DNA of 61,272 nt. Source: a bacterium. Its GTDB lineage: Bacteria; Planctomycetota; Planctomycetia; Planctomycetales; Planctomycetaceae. The notes beneath the pieces were generated by a model. That model did not search any database. It saw only the letters and a program-made list of their open reading frames with translations, and was not told where the DNA came from. Of the stretch, positions 1 to 8,309 are shown one piece after another; positions within the stretch are counted from its first letter, which is position 1; each line of letters starts with the position of its first letter. The position numbers were made by a program, and so were the translations under genes. The DNA is taken from assembly GCA_016124895.1 (NCBI GenBank), contig WGMU01000051.1:1-61272 (forward strand), in the 5' to 3' direction.

Positions 1-1
1 C

Positions 2-700
2 CGAGCCTGTAATGATGGCAGCAACAGCGCCGATCAGGCGTACAAGCTCGACCAGGTCCGGCTGGCCGCTCTGGAATGCCCCTCAGACCCCAGTGCCAAC
101 ACTGCTGCTCCAACAAATTACGCATTCTGTGTCGGACCCAACATGGGCTGGGGAATTGCGATCGATCAGCAGAGTGGCATGTTTAATCGCAATGCGGTTG
201 TCAGTTTCCGTGACATTACCGATGGGACAGCCAATACGATTGCCGTCAGTGAACAGGTCACTTACGAGGGGCTCAGCTCAGGTCCGAAGGACCTCACTCG
301 CGTCCGCGAGGGCAGCTCGATTCGCGGCGACAACGGCGCCCAGGATTCATGGCCCACGGAACTGACACAACAGCAGGTCGAAGGCTGGGGCCAGGCCGCA
401 CTGGCGTTGACGGCCATCAACGGCAACAAGGTTGGCGAGCGCTGGTGGCGCGGGCAGCCAGGGCGAACTGCCTTCAGTACCCTGTTGACTCCAAACTCGA
501 CATACCCAAATGTCACGTTCCACTGCTCCGGATGCAACTACGATGGCAATACGATGATGGCGGCCCGCAGTATGCACGCTGGTGGAGTTCACTCGCTGAT
601 GGGCGATGGCTCTGTGCGATTTCTGAATGACAATATTAACTGGACGACGTACCAGTATCTGGGCTCACGCAACGACGGTGGAGAAATCGGCGAGTTCTAA
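2..700 (+). CDS. DUF1559 prepilin-like protein, C-terminal part (5' end outside window)
   Basis: This is the C-terminal part of a DUF1559 (SBP_bac_10-type) protein, a planctomycete family with a type IV pilin-like N-terminus; the N-terminus lies off the left edge. The frame is open from base 2. Visible family marks are the DGTANT-like segment (D-G-T-A-N-T, about 77 residues into the fragment) and the C-terminal H-A-G-G-V-H-S-L-M-G-D-G-S-V-R-F-L block, which ends nearly every DUF1559 protein. It is followed 105 bases downstream by a small lipoprotein, an arrangement often seen after these genes. The function of the family is not established; a surface pseudopilin-like role is inferred from the pilin-like N-terminus of relatives. 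Confidence 0.9.
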   Translation, partial: RACNDGSNSADQAYKLDQVRLAALECPSDPSANTAAPTNYAFCVGPNMGWGIAIDQQSGMFNRNAVVSFRDITDGTANTIAVSEQVTYEGLSSGPKDLTRVREGSSIRGDNGAQDSWPTELTQQQVEGWGQAALALTAINGNKVGERWWRGQPGRTAFSTLLTPNSTYPNVTFHCSGCNYDGNTMMAARSMHAGGVHSLMGDGSVRFLNDNINWTTYQYLGSRNDGGEIGEF

Positions 701-805
701 TACTCCGGCTTCGATACTTATGGGATTCAGGCGGCGTGATTGCCCGACAGCTTCGCGTCGCCTTTTTCCAGCGAGATGAAGTGAGTCCAGCGAAGGATCC
801 ATGAG

Positions 806-1141
806 ATGACATTCTTTAATTGTAAACGTGTGTGGTGGTCTTCGACTGCTCTGCTGTGCCTTGCGATGACTGGTTGTGCAGGTGGAACCGGACAGGACGC
901 TGCCGAAACCGGCAGTGATACTGCTGCTGTTGTCCCGGAAACGAATCTCAAGAGTACTTTTCAATCAATTGCCGAGAATGGTTATGTCGGCAGTGGCCTG
1001 CCGGGGATAAAGCCGACAGTAGAAGCATTGAATAACGACGCGATCACGAAGGAATTTGAAAAACTGGAAGCCGCAGATCAGGCCGGGGATCAGGCGAAAG
1101 TCCGCGCCTCGGCGAAGAGGATTCTGCAACTGCTGAAATGA
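806..1141 (+). CDS. small lipoprotein downstream of DUF1559 gene
   Basis: The product is a 111-residue predicted lipoprotein. It has a basic N-region, a hydrophobic stretch and a lipobox L-A-M-T-G-C with the acylated cysteine at about residue 24. The rest is alanine- and acid-rich, with a conserved-looking G-L-P-G-I-K-P segment and a helical C-terminus. The ATG at 806 was chosen over the ATG at 801, which runs into a stop after two codons. A GAAGGA ribosome-binding site lies just upstream. It probably shares a transcript with the DUF1559 gene before it. No enzymatic motif is visible, and the function is unknown. Confidence 0.75.
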   Translation: MTFFNCKRVWWSSTALLCLAMTGCAGGTGQDAAETGSDTAAVVPETNLKSTFQSIAENGYVGSGLPGIKPTVEALNNDAITKEFEKLEAADQAGDQAKVRASAKRILQLLK

Positions 1142-1229
1142 TGCTGAAGTGCCGTGACCGTCTTCTGCCAGGCAGAAGACGGTTGTGTTAGTCGGTGCTC
1201 TCATCGGGCAAAAGGCGGATTGCTGTGGC

Positions 1230-2507
1230 ATGACAGCGACGCTCCGAATGATGTTGAGATCCCGCCGGTGGCTTACGGCCATTGTTCTGCTGTGTCTGCT
1301 CGGCGCAGCACCGCTTGCTTCACTGGTTTGCGTCCAGCAGGCTGAAAAGACATTAAAGGCAGCGGATCTCCGGAGTGCCGAGTTATGGCTGTCGCGGGCG
1401 CAGTGGCCCGGTTTCTATGCAAATCGTGTGGCATGGCTTGAGGCTCGCTGTCTGCGCAGGAAAGGACAGATGGAGTCGTTTCTCGCAGCCATTGAGCAGG
1501 CGAGAAAATCCGGCCTGAGTGAGTCAACGATTCACCGCGAACTGCTGCTTGCTGAGGCACAGACCGGACGACTGGCGGACCTCGAGCGGGAACTGCCGGA
1601 TCTGCTCCTGCGGGGCGAGGATCTGGAAGAGGTCTGTGAAGCTTTTGTCGCCGGTTGTCTGATGAACTACCGGCTTGATGACGCAGCTCAGATGCTGACG
1701 ATCTGGCAGGCGGACTTTCCGAAGTCAGCACGTCCGGTTTTTCTGCAGTCGCGATTAGCGGAGCACGCTGACGAACTGACCGATGCGGTGACTGGCTACC
1801 GACGGACGCTGGAGTTGAATCCCCGGCATGGTCCGGCGGCGTTCAGTCTCGGCCGCGTGCTCGAGCAGCAGAACGATCTTCCGAACGCATTGGCTGCTTA
1901 TTCGCGGAGCCGGCCGCTGCTCTATCACCCCGAACCGGCGCTCGTGGCGATGGCGCGGACGTTGAGGCTGCAGGGGAAACTTTCAGACGCGAGGCAACTG
2001 CTCGACGAACCAGGCGGCGTGAGCGGTACGCGCGATGAAAGGGAGATCGCGTGGGTGCTCGCCGGAGCAACCCGGCAGGACGCGCGGACGGGACGTCTGG
2101 TCGAAACCGCAGAACTGGATGTCGCGCTGGGCCATCCAGAGCAGGCAGTCGAACTGTTTCGTGAAGTCCTGACGGTCGATCCGCAACGCTGGAAACTGCG
2201 GTATCGTTTTGCACTGCTGCTGCGAAAGCTGGGACGCGATGACGAAGCTGAGCAGGAACTGGTCCGGTATCAGGAAACCAGCGATGCCATGGTACGTTGC
2301 GACAGCCTGCTCGCACGCGTGCGGAAGAATCCCGCGGATGTCGACGCGCGGTTTCAGATTGGATGCGAGTTTCTGGAGCACCTGTCAAAGCCACAGGGCA
2401 TCGTCTGGCTGCGGACGGTGCTGGATTACGATCCGCACCATGAAGGCGCTCTCCGAATACTTCAATCCTGCGGCGTCGCGGTTGATCGTGAAGGCAAACT
2501 GCCCTGA
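1230..2507 (+). CDS. membrane-anchored TPR-repeat protein
   Basis: The protein has a single N-terminal membrane helix (about residues 13-35, preceded by R-S-R-R-W) and then tandem tetratricopeptide-like helix pairs along its whole length. Clear TPR positions include segments around Y-R-R-T-L-E-L-N-P-R-H-G-P-A-A-F-S-L-G and A-V-E-L-F-R-E-V-L-T-V-D-P-Q. TPR arrays act as protein-protein scaffolds, so a periplasmic or inner-membrane scaffold is the likely role. The frame opens earlier with a GTG at 1185; the ATG at 1230 (or 1248) gives a cleaner N-terminal membrane anchor. A purine-rich AAAGGCGG lies 12 bases upstream of 1230. No specific function can be assigned. Confidence 0.8.
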   Translation: MTATLRMMLRSRRWLTAIVLLCLLGAAPLASLVCVQQAEKTLKAADLRSAELWLSRAQWPGFYANRVAWLEARCLRRKGQMESFLAAIEQARKSGLSESTIHRELLLAEAQTGRLADLERELPDLLLRGEDLEEVCEAFVAGCLMNYRLDDAAQMLTIWQADFPKSARPVFLQSRLAEHADELTDAVTGYRRTLELNPRHGPAAFSLGRVLEQQNDLPNALAAYSRSRPLLYHPEPALVAMARTLRLQGKLSDARQLLDEPGGVSGTRDEREIAWVLAGATRQDARTGRLVETAELDVALGHPEQAVELFREVLTVDPQRWKLRYRFALLLRKLGRDDEAEQELVRYQETSDAMVRCDSLLARVRKNPADVDARFQIGCEFLEHLSKPQGIVWLRTVLDYDPHHEGALRILQSCGVAVDREGKLP

Positions 2508-2592
2508 CTGATACGGCAAATCATTCCGAGCTGCGTAAAACCGCACACCGGAAAACCAGTCAGCGCCGGTCATCCGGATACACGAAGCCTGA

Positions 2593-3414
2593 TCAACGAG
2601 CCGAATGAGTGGCGGCGACCATTGAACCAGCGAACTCTCCGACGGCCTCCAGCGCACTGGTAAGGCCATCTGGACTGGATGTGTCGGCGAGATGCTTGAC
2701 GATGGCTGAACCAACGATGATTCCGTCGGCGACATCGTGCAGCATGTCGACCTGTTCGGGACGGCTGATGCCGAAACCGACGGCCAGCGGCAGGTCCGTC
2801 TGACTTCGCAGCCAGCGAAGCTGCTCAGTCAGTTCCGGCGGCAGTTCGTCACGAACGCCAGTCACGCCGGCGGTCGAGATGCAGTAAACGAATCCGCTGG
2901 CGGCGGCGAGAATCTTCTGCGCTCGGTCGTTCGGCGTCGTCGGAGCAATGAGTTGAACGAGGTCTGCCCCACTGGCACGAACGATCTCGCCGACATCGGC
3001 AGCTTCGTCGGCAGGCAGGTCGGGAATAATAAAGCCCGCGAATCCGGACGCGACGGCCTGCCTGACGAACGCTTCGACACCGCGACGAAACAGGAGGGCA
3101 TACGAGACCATTGCAACCAGCGGCGGCAGTTCGTCGGTCGGCAGTTCGGACACGCCGCGGAAGATATCATCAACATGCAGGCCGTTGTTGAGCGCCCGCG
3201 TGTACGACGCCTGGATAACCGGGCCGTCGGCGATCGGGTCACTGTACGGGAATCCGACTTCAATCAGGTCGACGCCGCGCCGACCGAGTTCCCGGATCAG
3301 CGACTGCGTCGCTTCGATGCTGGGATCGCCAGCCGTGATGAACGGCATAAACGCCAGGTGGCCGTCGGCCTTAAGGGTGGAAAAGGTCGCTGCGATACGT
3401 GTCTGCTGTGTCAC
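2593..3414 (-). CDS. trpA: tryptophan synthase alpha subunit
   Basis: TrpA cleaves indole-3-glycerol phosphate to indole and glyceraldehyde-3-phosphate and passes the indole through a tunnel to TrpB. The 273-residue length is normal for the family. The N-terminal F-M-P-F-I-T-A-G-D-P-S motif and the catalytic block L-I-E-V-G-F-P-Y-S-D-P-I-A-D-G are intact, with the acid residues at E52 and D63 matching E49 and D60 of the E. coli enzyme. The phosphate-binding loops near V-G-F-G-I-S and I-V-G-S-A-I-V are also present. It lies 124 bases downstream of trpB on the same strand; the spacer carries a REP-like palindrome. Confidence 0.97.
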   Translation of the reverse strand: MTQQTRIAATFSTLKADGHLAFMPFITAGDPSIEATQSLIRELGRRGVDLIEVGFPYSDPIADGPVIQASYTRALNNGLHVDDIFRGVSELPTDELPPLVAMVSYALLFRRGVEAFVRQAVASGFAGFIIPDLPADEAADVGEIVRASGADLVQLIAPTTPNDRAQKILAAASGFVYCISTAGVTGVRDELPPELTEQLRWLRSQTDLPLAVGFGISRPEQVDMLHDVADGIIVGSAIVKHLADTSSPDGLTSALEAVGEFAGSMVAATHSAR

Positions 3415-3506
3415 TGGTCGATCTCAGGTGAGCTTTGCAATGCGGATTGCTTTCAGACTGGGCTGGATCCTGTCGACGAACTGAACAACCTCAGTCTCAG
3501 TTTGAT

Positions 3507-3527
3507 CGGCAGGTGGGAACCGGCCCT
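3507..3527. repeat. REP-like palindrome, family A, copy in trpB-trpA spacer
   Basis: This 21-base element sits 12 bases beyond the trpB stop in the trpB-trpA spacer. Over 20 aligned bases it matches the copy at 56433-56455 at 18 positions (shared core GAACCGGCCCT). It can fold weakly on itself and is framed by a GATCGG...CCGATC inverted repeat (3504-3509 and 3535-3540). Downstream of trpB on the minus strand it could act as an mRNA-stabilising or attenuating hairpin. Membership of a dispersed family is inferred from only three copies in this window. Confidence 0.5.
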
Positions 3528-3538
3528 TCGATCTCCGA

Positions 3539-4762
3539 TCAGTCAATTTCCTGCCCGAGCAGCCGCGCGACTTCATAGACGTCTTTGTCACCGCGACCGG
3601 ACAGGCAGACGACGACGATGTCATCCTTTGAGCGGTTGCCGGCTGTCTTCAGCACCTGGGCGATCGCGTGTGAGCTTTCAATCGCCGGCAGAATACCTTC
3701 CAGTCGGGCCATCTTCTGAAATGCGTCGAGAGCCTCGTCATCGCGAATCGCCACGTAGTTCACTCGGCCGGTGTCTTTCCAGTAGCTGTGCTCCGGGCCG
3801 ACGCCGGGGTAGTCGAGGCCGGCGGAAATGGAATGGACGTCCTGCGTCTGACCGTCCTCGTCCTGAAGAACGTAGCTGTAGCTGCCGTGCAGGACGCCCT
3901 TATTGCCGTAACTCAAAGTGCTGGCGTGATCGCCGGGAGCAGGACCTCGGCCACCGGCTTCGACACCGATCAGCGCGACACCGTCGTCTTCGACAAACGG
4001 ATAAAACATGCCGGCGGAATTCGAGCCGCCGCCGACGCAGGCGATGACTTCGTCCGGCAAACGGCCGGTTGCATCGAGGCACTGCTGGCGGGCTTCGCGG
4101 CCGATGATCGACTGAAAATCGCGGACCATCATTGGGAACGGGTGCGGACCGACGACCGAGCCGATGATGTAGTGCGTTGAGTCGACCGTCGACATCCAGT
4201 CGCGCATGGCTTCGTTGATCGCGTCCCGCAGCGTTCGCGAACCACTGGTCACGGAGCGGACTTCGGCGCCCATCGTCCGCATGTTGAAGACGTTCAGCTT
4301 CTGCCGGCGAATATCCTCTTCGCCCATATAGACGACGCATTCGAGACCGAAACGGGCACAGGCGACGGCGGTGGCCACTCCATGCTGACCAGCACCGGTT
4401 TCGGCGATAACGCGGGGCTTGCCCATCCGACGGGTCAGCAGCACCTGGCCCATCGTATTGTTGATCTTGTGCGCCCCGGTGTGATTGAGATCTTCGCGTT
4501 TGAGATAAATTCGGGCACCGCCGCAGTGCTCAGTCAGACGCTCGGCAAAGTACAGCGGATTGGGCCGGCCGACGAAGTTCTTCAACAGGTCGTCGAGTTC
4601 TGCCTGAAACGCGGGGTCCTGTTTTGCCCGCTCGTACTCGTCCGTGAGCTGCTCCAGCGCGTGCATCAGCGTTTCAGGCACAAAGCGACGTCCAAATTCG
4701 CCGAAGCGGCCCAAAGGATCGGGCACGTGACTGGTCGCCTTTTCAACAGTGGAAGCAGTCAT
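3539..4762 (-). CDS. trpB: tryptophan synthase beta subunit
   Basis: TrpB is the PLP enzyme that condenses indole with L-serine to give tryptophan. At 407 residues it has standard length for the short TrpB1 type. The PLP Schiff-base lysine is K99 in [10 protein letters not shown]. The substrate loop E-T-G-A-G-Q-H-G and the phosphate-binding glycine loop [10 protein letters not shown] are intact, as is the C-terminal S-G-R-G-D-K-D motif. It is first in a two-gene trpB-trpA unit read leftward. No other trp genes are in the window. The 369-base region upstream separates it from a divergent adenylate kinase-like gene. Confidence 0.98.
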   Translation of the reverse strand: MTASTVEKATSHVPDPLGRFGEFGRRFVPETLMHALEQLTDEYERAKQDPAFQAELDDLLKNFVGRPNPLYFAERLTEHCGGARIYLKREDLNHTGAHKINNTMGQVLLTRRMGKPRVIAETGAGQHGVATAVACARFGLECVVYMGEEDIRRQKLNVFNMRTMGAEVRSVTSGSRTLRDAINEAMRDWMSTVDSTHYIIGSVVGPHPFPMMVRDFQSIIGREARQQCLDATGRLPDEVIACVGGGSNSAGMFYPFVEDDGVALIGVEAGGRGPAPGDHASTLSYGNKGVLHGSYSYVLQDEDGQTQDVHSISAGLDYPGVGPEHSYWKDTGRVNYVAIRDDEALDAFQKMARLEGILPAIESSHAIAQVLKTAGNRSKDDIVVVCLSGRGDKDVYEVARLLGQEID

Positions 4763-5131
4763 TGAGGTCGTTTCTTCCTGGGAGCGATTGCATTGCGGAG
4801 CCCCGCCGACGGCCGAAATTCGTCCGCAGGCGGGAATTCTAGGAGTGGACCTGCAGAGCCGCCAGTCGCCGGATTTTGAGCCAGCATTTCACTCCCTGTT
4901 ACGAACCGTTCGCTACCGAGCCTCTTTCCTGTCAGGCTCAGGAGAAGACGAGCTGTTTCCGGATTTCCGGCGAACAGACGGGGCCACACGAAGACGAAAT
5001 CTCCAGACCACTCAACGTTAGAGAGACCATCGATTCGCACAGTTTGTTCGGGCGCAGGCTTCTGGTAGAACCCGCGCGGCAGCGGGTTTGCGGCTTCATG
5101 ATGAGCCCTCTGGTTGACAGGATGGAACCTG
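4763..5131. other. divergent intergenic region, trpB / adenylate kinase-like gene
   Basis: No convincing gene lies in these 369 bases; the ORFs that cross them are arginine- and serine-rich shadows. The region must hold the promoters of trpB (minus) and of the adenylate kinase-like gene (plus), but no clear -35/-10 pair stands out. A perfect 7-base-pair hairpin (AACCCGC at 5069-5075, GCGGGTT at 5082-5088, 6-base loop) lies about 45 bases before the kinase start and could be a leader element. No trp attenuator with tryptophan codons was seen. Confidence 0.5.
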
Positions 5132-5848
5132 ATGAGCGGTATCGACAGGGATGAACAGCAGCACGCAGCTCCAGTGGACCCCGTGGTTGACGAGGCTCCG
5201 GAACAACAATCGAAAGCTGCTCCGGCAAAGACCGACTCACAGAAGCTGCCCGCGATTCTCCTGTTTGGAATGCCAGGAACAGGCAAGGGCACTCAAGGCC
5301 AACTGCTCGGGACAATGGCCGGGCTGTTTCATATTTCAACCGGCGAAATTTTCCGTGGACTCGATCCATCGACGGAAGACGGACGGGTGGTCCGCGATCT
5401 GATCGATCACGGCAATCTGGTCCCCGATGATCTGGCTGTCCGTCTCTGGAAACAGCACGTGGCAGCAGCCATCGACGCGGGTGAACTGCGGCTCGACAGT
5501 GATGTTCTGATCCTCGACGGAATTCCACGAAGCGTCACGCAGTGCCGTCTGCTCGATTCGCAGGTTGACGTTCTCGCCGTCATTCATCTCGCGTCAGCGA
5601 ACGACGAGCCGATCGTCGAACGACTGCTGCAGCGCGGCGTCAGTGCTGGCCGGGCCGACGACGGCAGCGAAGCCGTCATCCGCCGTCGGTTCGAGATTTA
5701 TCGCCAGACCACCGCGCCGGTGCTCGATTTTTACCCGCCGGAAAAAGTCCACTCGATCAATCCGCTCGGCACACCGATCGAAGTCAAGAAGCAGATTCTC
5801 GAGTGCATCATCCCGGCCATCCGCAGATGGCAGAGAGACCTGAACTGA
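5132..5848 (+). CDS. adenylate kinase-family nucleoside monophosphate kinase
   Basis: Adenylate kinases interconvert ATP + AMP and 2 ADP. Seen here are the P-loop G-M-P-G-T-G-K-G-T-Q (residues 46-55), an I-S-T-G-E segment where most members have S-T-G-D, L-V-P-D-D, an L-D-G-I-P-R-S segment corresponding to the usual D-G-F-P-R, and a short LID with G-R-A-D-D followed by R-R-R-F and T-A-P-V-L-D-F-Y. The LID is of the short type without a zinc site. A polar extension of about 40 residues precedes the core, making 238 residues against roughly 185-215 in the family. The ATG at 5132 is used; an earlier non-ATG start at 5114 is possible. UMP/CMP kinase activity cannot be excluded. Confidence 0.8.
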   Translation: MSGIDRDEQQHAAPVDPVVDEAPEQQSKAAPAKTDSQKLPAILLFGMPGTGKGTQGQLLGTMAGLFHISTGEIFRGLDPSTEDGRVVRDLIDHGNLVPDDLAVRLWKQHVAAAIDAGELRLDSDVLILDGIPRSVTQCRLLDSQVDVLAVIHLASANDEPIVERLLQRGVSAGRADDGSEAVIRRRFEIYRQTTAPVLDFYPPEKVHSINPLGTPIEVKKQILECIIPAIRRWQRDLN

Positions 5849-5919
5849 GAGTCCCGTTTCAAGCGTCGAACTCTCAGCCATGCCGACTTTTCAGATTGCC
5901 TGGCACACGAATAATGAAT

Positions 5920-5952
5920 AACGCCCGCCTTGAAAATCAAAGCGGGCGTTTT
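5920..5952. terminator. bidirectional intrinsic terminator
   Basis: The perfect arms AACGCCCGC (5920-5928) and GCGGGCGTT (5942-5950) can extend inward, after one C-A mismatch, with TTGA pairing TCAA around an AAA loop. The plus strand continues into TTTT, and the minus strand reads into an AT-rich tail. It lies between the adenylate kinase-like gene and the convergent gene at 5992-6504, so it can stop transcription from both sides. Confidence 0.85.
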
Positions 5953-5991
5953 CATGGCTGACTGGCGGCGAACTGGAGAGTTCCCGACAGG

Positions 5992-6504
5992 CTACTGCGT
6001 CACATTCTGTTCGCGGAACGGGAAGTTGTCGATCGGAAACAGCGGCACGGGCGGTGTCGGCACCTGACTGATTCGGTAGGGAATCGCGTAAGCACCGACT
6101 CGTCCCGAGTTCAACTCAGCAATATACAGGGCGGTCTGTCCCCATTGACTTCCAGCACTGCCCTGAATGGTAGCGCCTCCGGCCGTGACCGCGTAATACG
6201 GCTCACCGCCTGCGGTGACGTTGAAATCTTCGGCCAGATTGCGGTAGTAGAAATTGATAAACGCCGTCCCGCTGCCCCTGGCGCGGCCCAGAAGAGCACC
6301 CGTCAGGCGGCCCGTCAGAAAATCGACAACGAAGACCGCTTCGCTGTCGAGTGCCACGGGCGTTGTAATGATCGCAAACTTCTCGTTGCGGTCTGACGAG
6401 ACGGCCTGCAGCGGTTCGTGAGGCCAGATAGTCGCCATTGCGAGCCCGGCCACAAAGCCCAGTGCCAGCCACACCAGCTTCCGATCCGATCGATGCACAG
6501 CCAT
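5992..6504 (-). CDS. conserved planctomycete-type membrane-anchored protein of unknown function
   Basis: The product is 170 residues with a basic N-terminus, one membrane helix (about residues 10-25, L-V-W-L-A-L-G-F-V-A-G-L-A-M), then a soluble domain outside the membrane. The visible pattern T-P-V-A-L-D-S-E-A-V-F-V-V-D-F-L-T-G-R-L followed by A-L-Y-I-A-E-L-N-S-G-R-V-G-A-Y-A-I-P-Y resembles short beta-propeller-like strands. From memory, similar short anchored proteins occur in planctomycetes, without known function. The gene stands alone, converging on the terminator at 5920-5952. No catalytic motif is apparent. Confidence 0.75.
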   Translation of the reverse strand: MAVHRSDRKLVWLALGFVAGLAMATIWPHEPLQAVSSDRNEKFAIITTPVALDSEAVFVVDFLTGRLTGALLGRARGSGTAFINFYYRNLAEDFNVTAGGEPYYAVTAGGATIQGSAGSQWGQTALYIAELNSGRVGAYAIPYRISQVPTPPVPLFPIDNFPFREQNVTQ

Positions 6505-6770
6505 GTTCAGGTCTCCTGAGACGCAGTGAGTCTGGATACGTTAACCCCGTGAGGCAGCGAATCTACTGCCTGGTTCAAGAGAGAACCAGCGAGATTGCCG
6601 GCGACGTTGCCGTCTCAGACGCATAAAAAGGGCCAGCTCACGAATCGCGACCGTCGGACATCGGGATTCGTCAGACACAACCGACAAGGCGACCTCAGGA
6701 CCGATTCCGCAGCAGACTTGACCGGCGCGATATTGACCCGTTTTTCCCGTCGGCCGTACGCTTCCCGGCC

Positions 6771-8309
6771 GTGCGGGTAAAATCGCCGCAACTCTTTAGC
6801 TGGCTGGCAGAAAGGAATTGCCGAAGAGCCACCGTGAGACAGGAAGTCGTCTGGGTCCTGATGCTGGCGCTGGGGCTCCGTATCGGAGCTGCGCTCGCGG
6901 TCCAGTCGTACCTTGATCGAGCGGGCCGGGCCTTCCTGATTCCCGGTGACGCGAACGGCTACTGGGAACTCGGGCAGAAGATCGCGAACGGCGAACCGTA
7001 CTCCGCTCACGATCCGCCGCGGCGAGTTATGCGGATGCCGGGCTATCCGGTGTTTCTCGCGCTGTCGATCAAGCTGTTCGGCAAGCGGCTGATCGGTGTC
7101 CGGCTGCTGCAGGCGTGTGTGGGCACGCTCGCGTGCTGGTTTGTGTTTCTGCTCGGTCGACGTCTAGTCAACGAGCGCACGGGGTTACTCGCCGCCGCGC
7201 TGGCCGCCGCCATGCCCACGTTTATCGGCTTTGGAGCGCTTGCGCTGACCGAGACACTGTTTGCCGCAACGCTGCTGGGAAGTCTGCTGCCGCTGGCCAC
7301 TCTCACACGGAGCTGGGCCCCGACCGGCGCGGCGGACATGCAGCGAGCCCGCTGGACGACGGCAACTCTCGCGGGCGTTTGCGCGGCGCTTGCGGTTTAT
7401 GTTCGGCCGAGCTGGCTGCTGGTGGTGCCGGGGTTCTGTGTGCTGCACTGCCTGGCGGCTGTCTTCGGTGTGTCGTATTCGACAGCCGAAAGAACCGATG
7501 TGTCCGGCAGGGTTTCCCAGGGAAAAGTGACAACTCCGGACAGCAGTCAGACTTTGCCTGGCCGGAGCAGTCGCCTGCAGATTGCGGTACTGGAGTCGGT
7601 TGCGATTTTCGTTGGACTGGCGATCGCTCTGCTGCCGTGGACGCTGCGAAACCGGGCTATAACCGGACATCCGATCGTCACAACGCTGTGGGTCGGACCG
7701 AGCCTGTATGACGGGCTGAACCCTGACGCGACCGGCGACAGTGACATGCGGTTTTTTGAACGCGACAACCTGCTCCGCTCGATGAGCGAATACGACATGG
7801 ATTGCGAGTACCGTCGTCGCGCCTGGGCCTATGCCGGCGAACATCCCAGCCGCGCCGTTTCGCTTGGGTTTGCCAAGCTGCTGCGTTACTGGAAGCCGTG
7901 GCCGAATGCCGAGCAATTCCGCTCATGGTGGATGTGCGCCGGGATGGCAGCACTTTATCTGCCCGTCTTTGGCGGAGCGGCCATCGGAGTCTGGAAGCTG
8001 CGGCACGACCTGCGCTGTCTGCTGCTGACCGCTGCTCCGATTCTTTACTTCGCGGCAATCCATTCTGTCTTTGTCGGCTCGCTGCGTTACCGGCTGCCGG
8101 CCGAATACCCGCTGTTGATCCTGACCGCCGCCGGACTGCTTGCTCTGATGGACCGGTTCGGATTCGTATGGGGTGGCACTGCAGGCTCGCCCGGCAGTGC
8201 AATGCAGAATGACGACGCTACCGGACAGACCGACGGTGCCCCTCATGAAATGGCCCGGACCATTCCCGTCGCACTTCCTCCGATTGGCAATGGAGGTGCG
8301 GCGTGTTGA
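6771..8309 (+). CDS. GT39-type membrane glycosyltransferase (ArnT/PMT-like)
   Basis: This multi-pass membrane protein (about 10 predicted helices) resembles dolichyl/undecaprenyl-phosphate sugar transferases of the GT-C fold. Near the N-terminus it has a first-loop region with acidic residues (G-D-A-N-G-Y-W-E-L-G, then R-M-P-G-Y-P-V-F), typical of this fold, where lipid-linked sugar is bound. The helices continue to about residue 465, leaving a hydrophilic tail of about 45 residues that contains a REP-derived peptide (468-477). The GTG at 6771 gives the longest frame; the GTG at 6834 is an alternative. The stop overlaps the start of the AsmA-like gene, so the two are translationally coupled. 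The sugar and acceptor are unknown. Confidence 0.8.
   Translation: MRVKSPQLFSWLAERNCRRATVRQEVVWVLMLALGLRIGAALAVQSYLDRAGRAFLIPGDANGYWELGQKIANGEPYSAHDPPRRVMRMPGYPVFLALSIKLFGKRLIGVRLLQACVGTLACWFVFLLGRRLVNERTGLLAAALAAAMPTFIGFGALALTETLFAATLLGSLLPLATLTRSWAPTGAADMQRARWTTATLAGVCAALAVYVRPSWLLVVPGFCVLHCLAAVFGVSYSTAERTDVSGRVSQGKVTTPDSSQTLPGRSSRLQIAVLESVAIFVGLAIALLPWTLRNRAITGHPIVTTLWVGPSLYDGLNPDATGDSDMRFFERDNLLRSMSEYDMDCEYRRRAWAYAGEHPSRAVSLGFAKLLRYWKPWPNAEQFRSWWMCAGMAALYLPVFGGAAIGVWKLRHDLRCLLLTAAPILYFAAIHSVFVGSLRYRLPAEYPLLILTAAGLLALMDRFGFVWGGTAGSPGSAMQNDDATGQTDGAPHEMARTIPVALPPIGNGGAAC
8171..8200 (+). repeat. REP-like palindrome, family C, inside glycosyltransferase gene
   Basis: This 30-base element contains inverted arms GCACTGC (8176-8182) and GCAGTGC (8194-8200). 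It matches the copy inside murG (16200-16229, other strand) at 28 of 30 positions. It is read in frame and encodes G-G-T-A-G-S-P-G-S-A in the hydrophilic tail of the host protein, almost the same peptide as in murG. Confidence 0.75.

Noticed and set aside
2737-4047. Long plus-strand ORF (436 codons) opposite trpA and trpB
   Set aside because: It is antisense to two enzymes with intact catalytic motifs and has an arginine-rich, pattern-free composition typical of shadows in GC-rich DNA.
4064-4095. Sequence in trpB resembling the family C REP core (GGCACTGCTGGCGGGC)
   Set aside because: It encodes a normally conserved part of TrpB and lacks the second arm.
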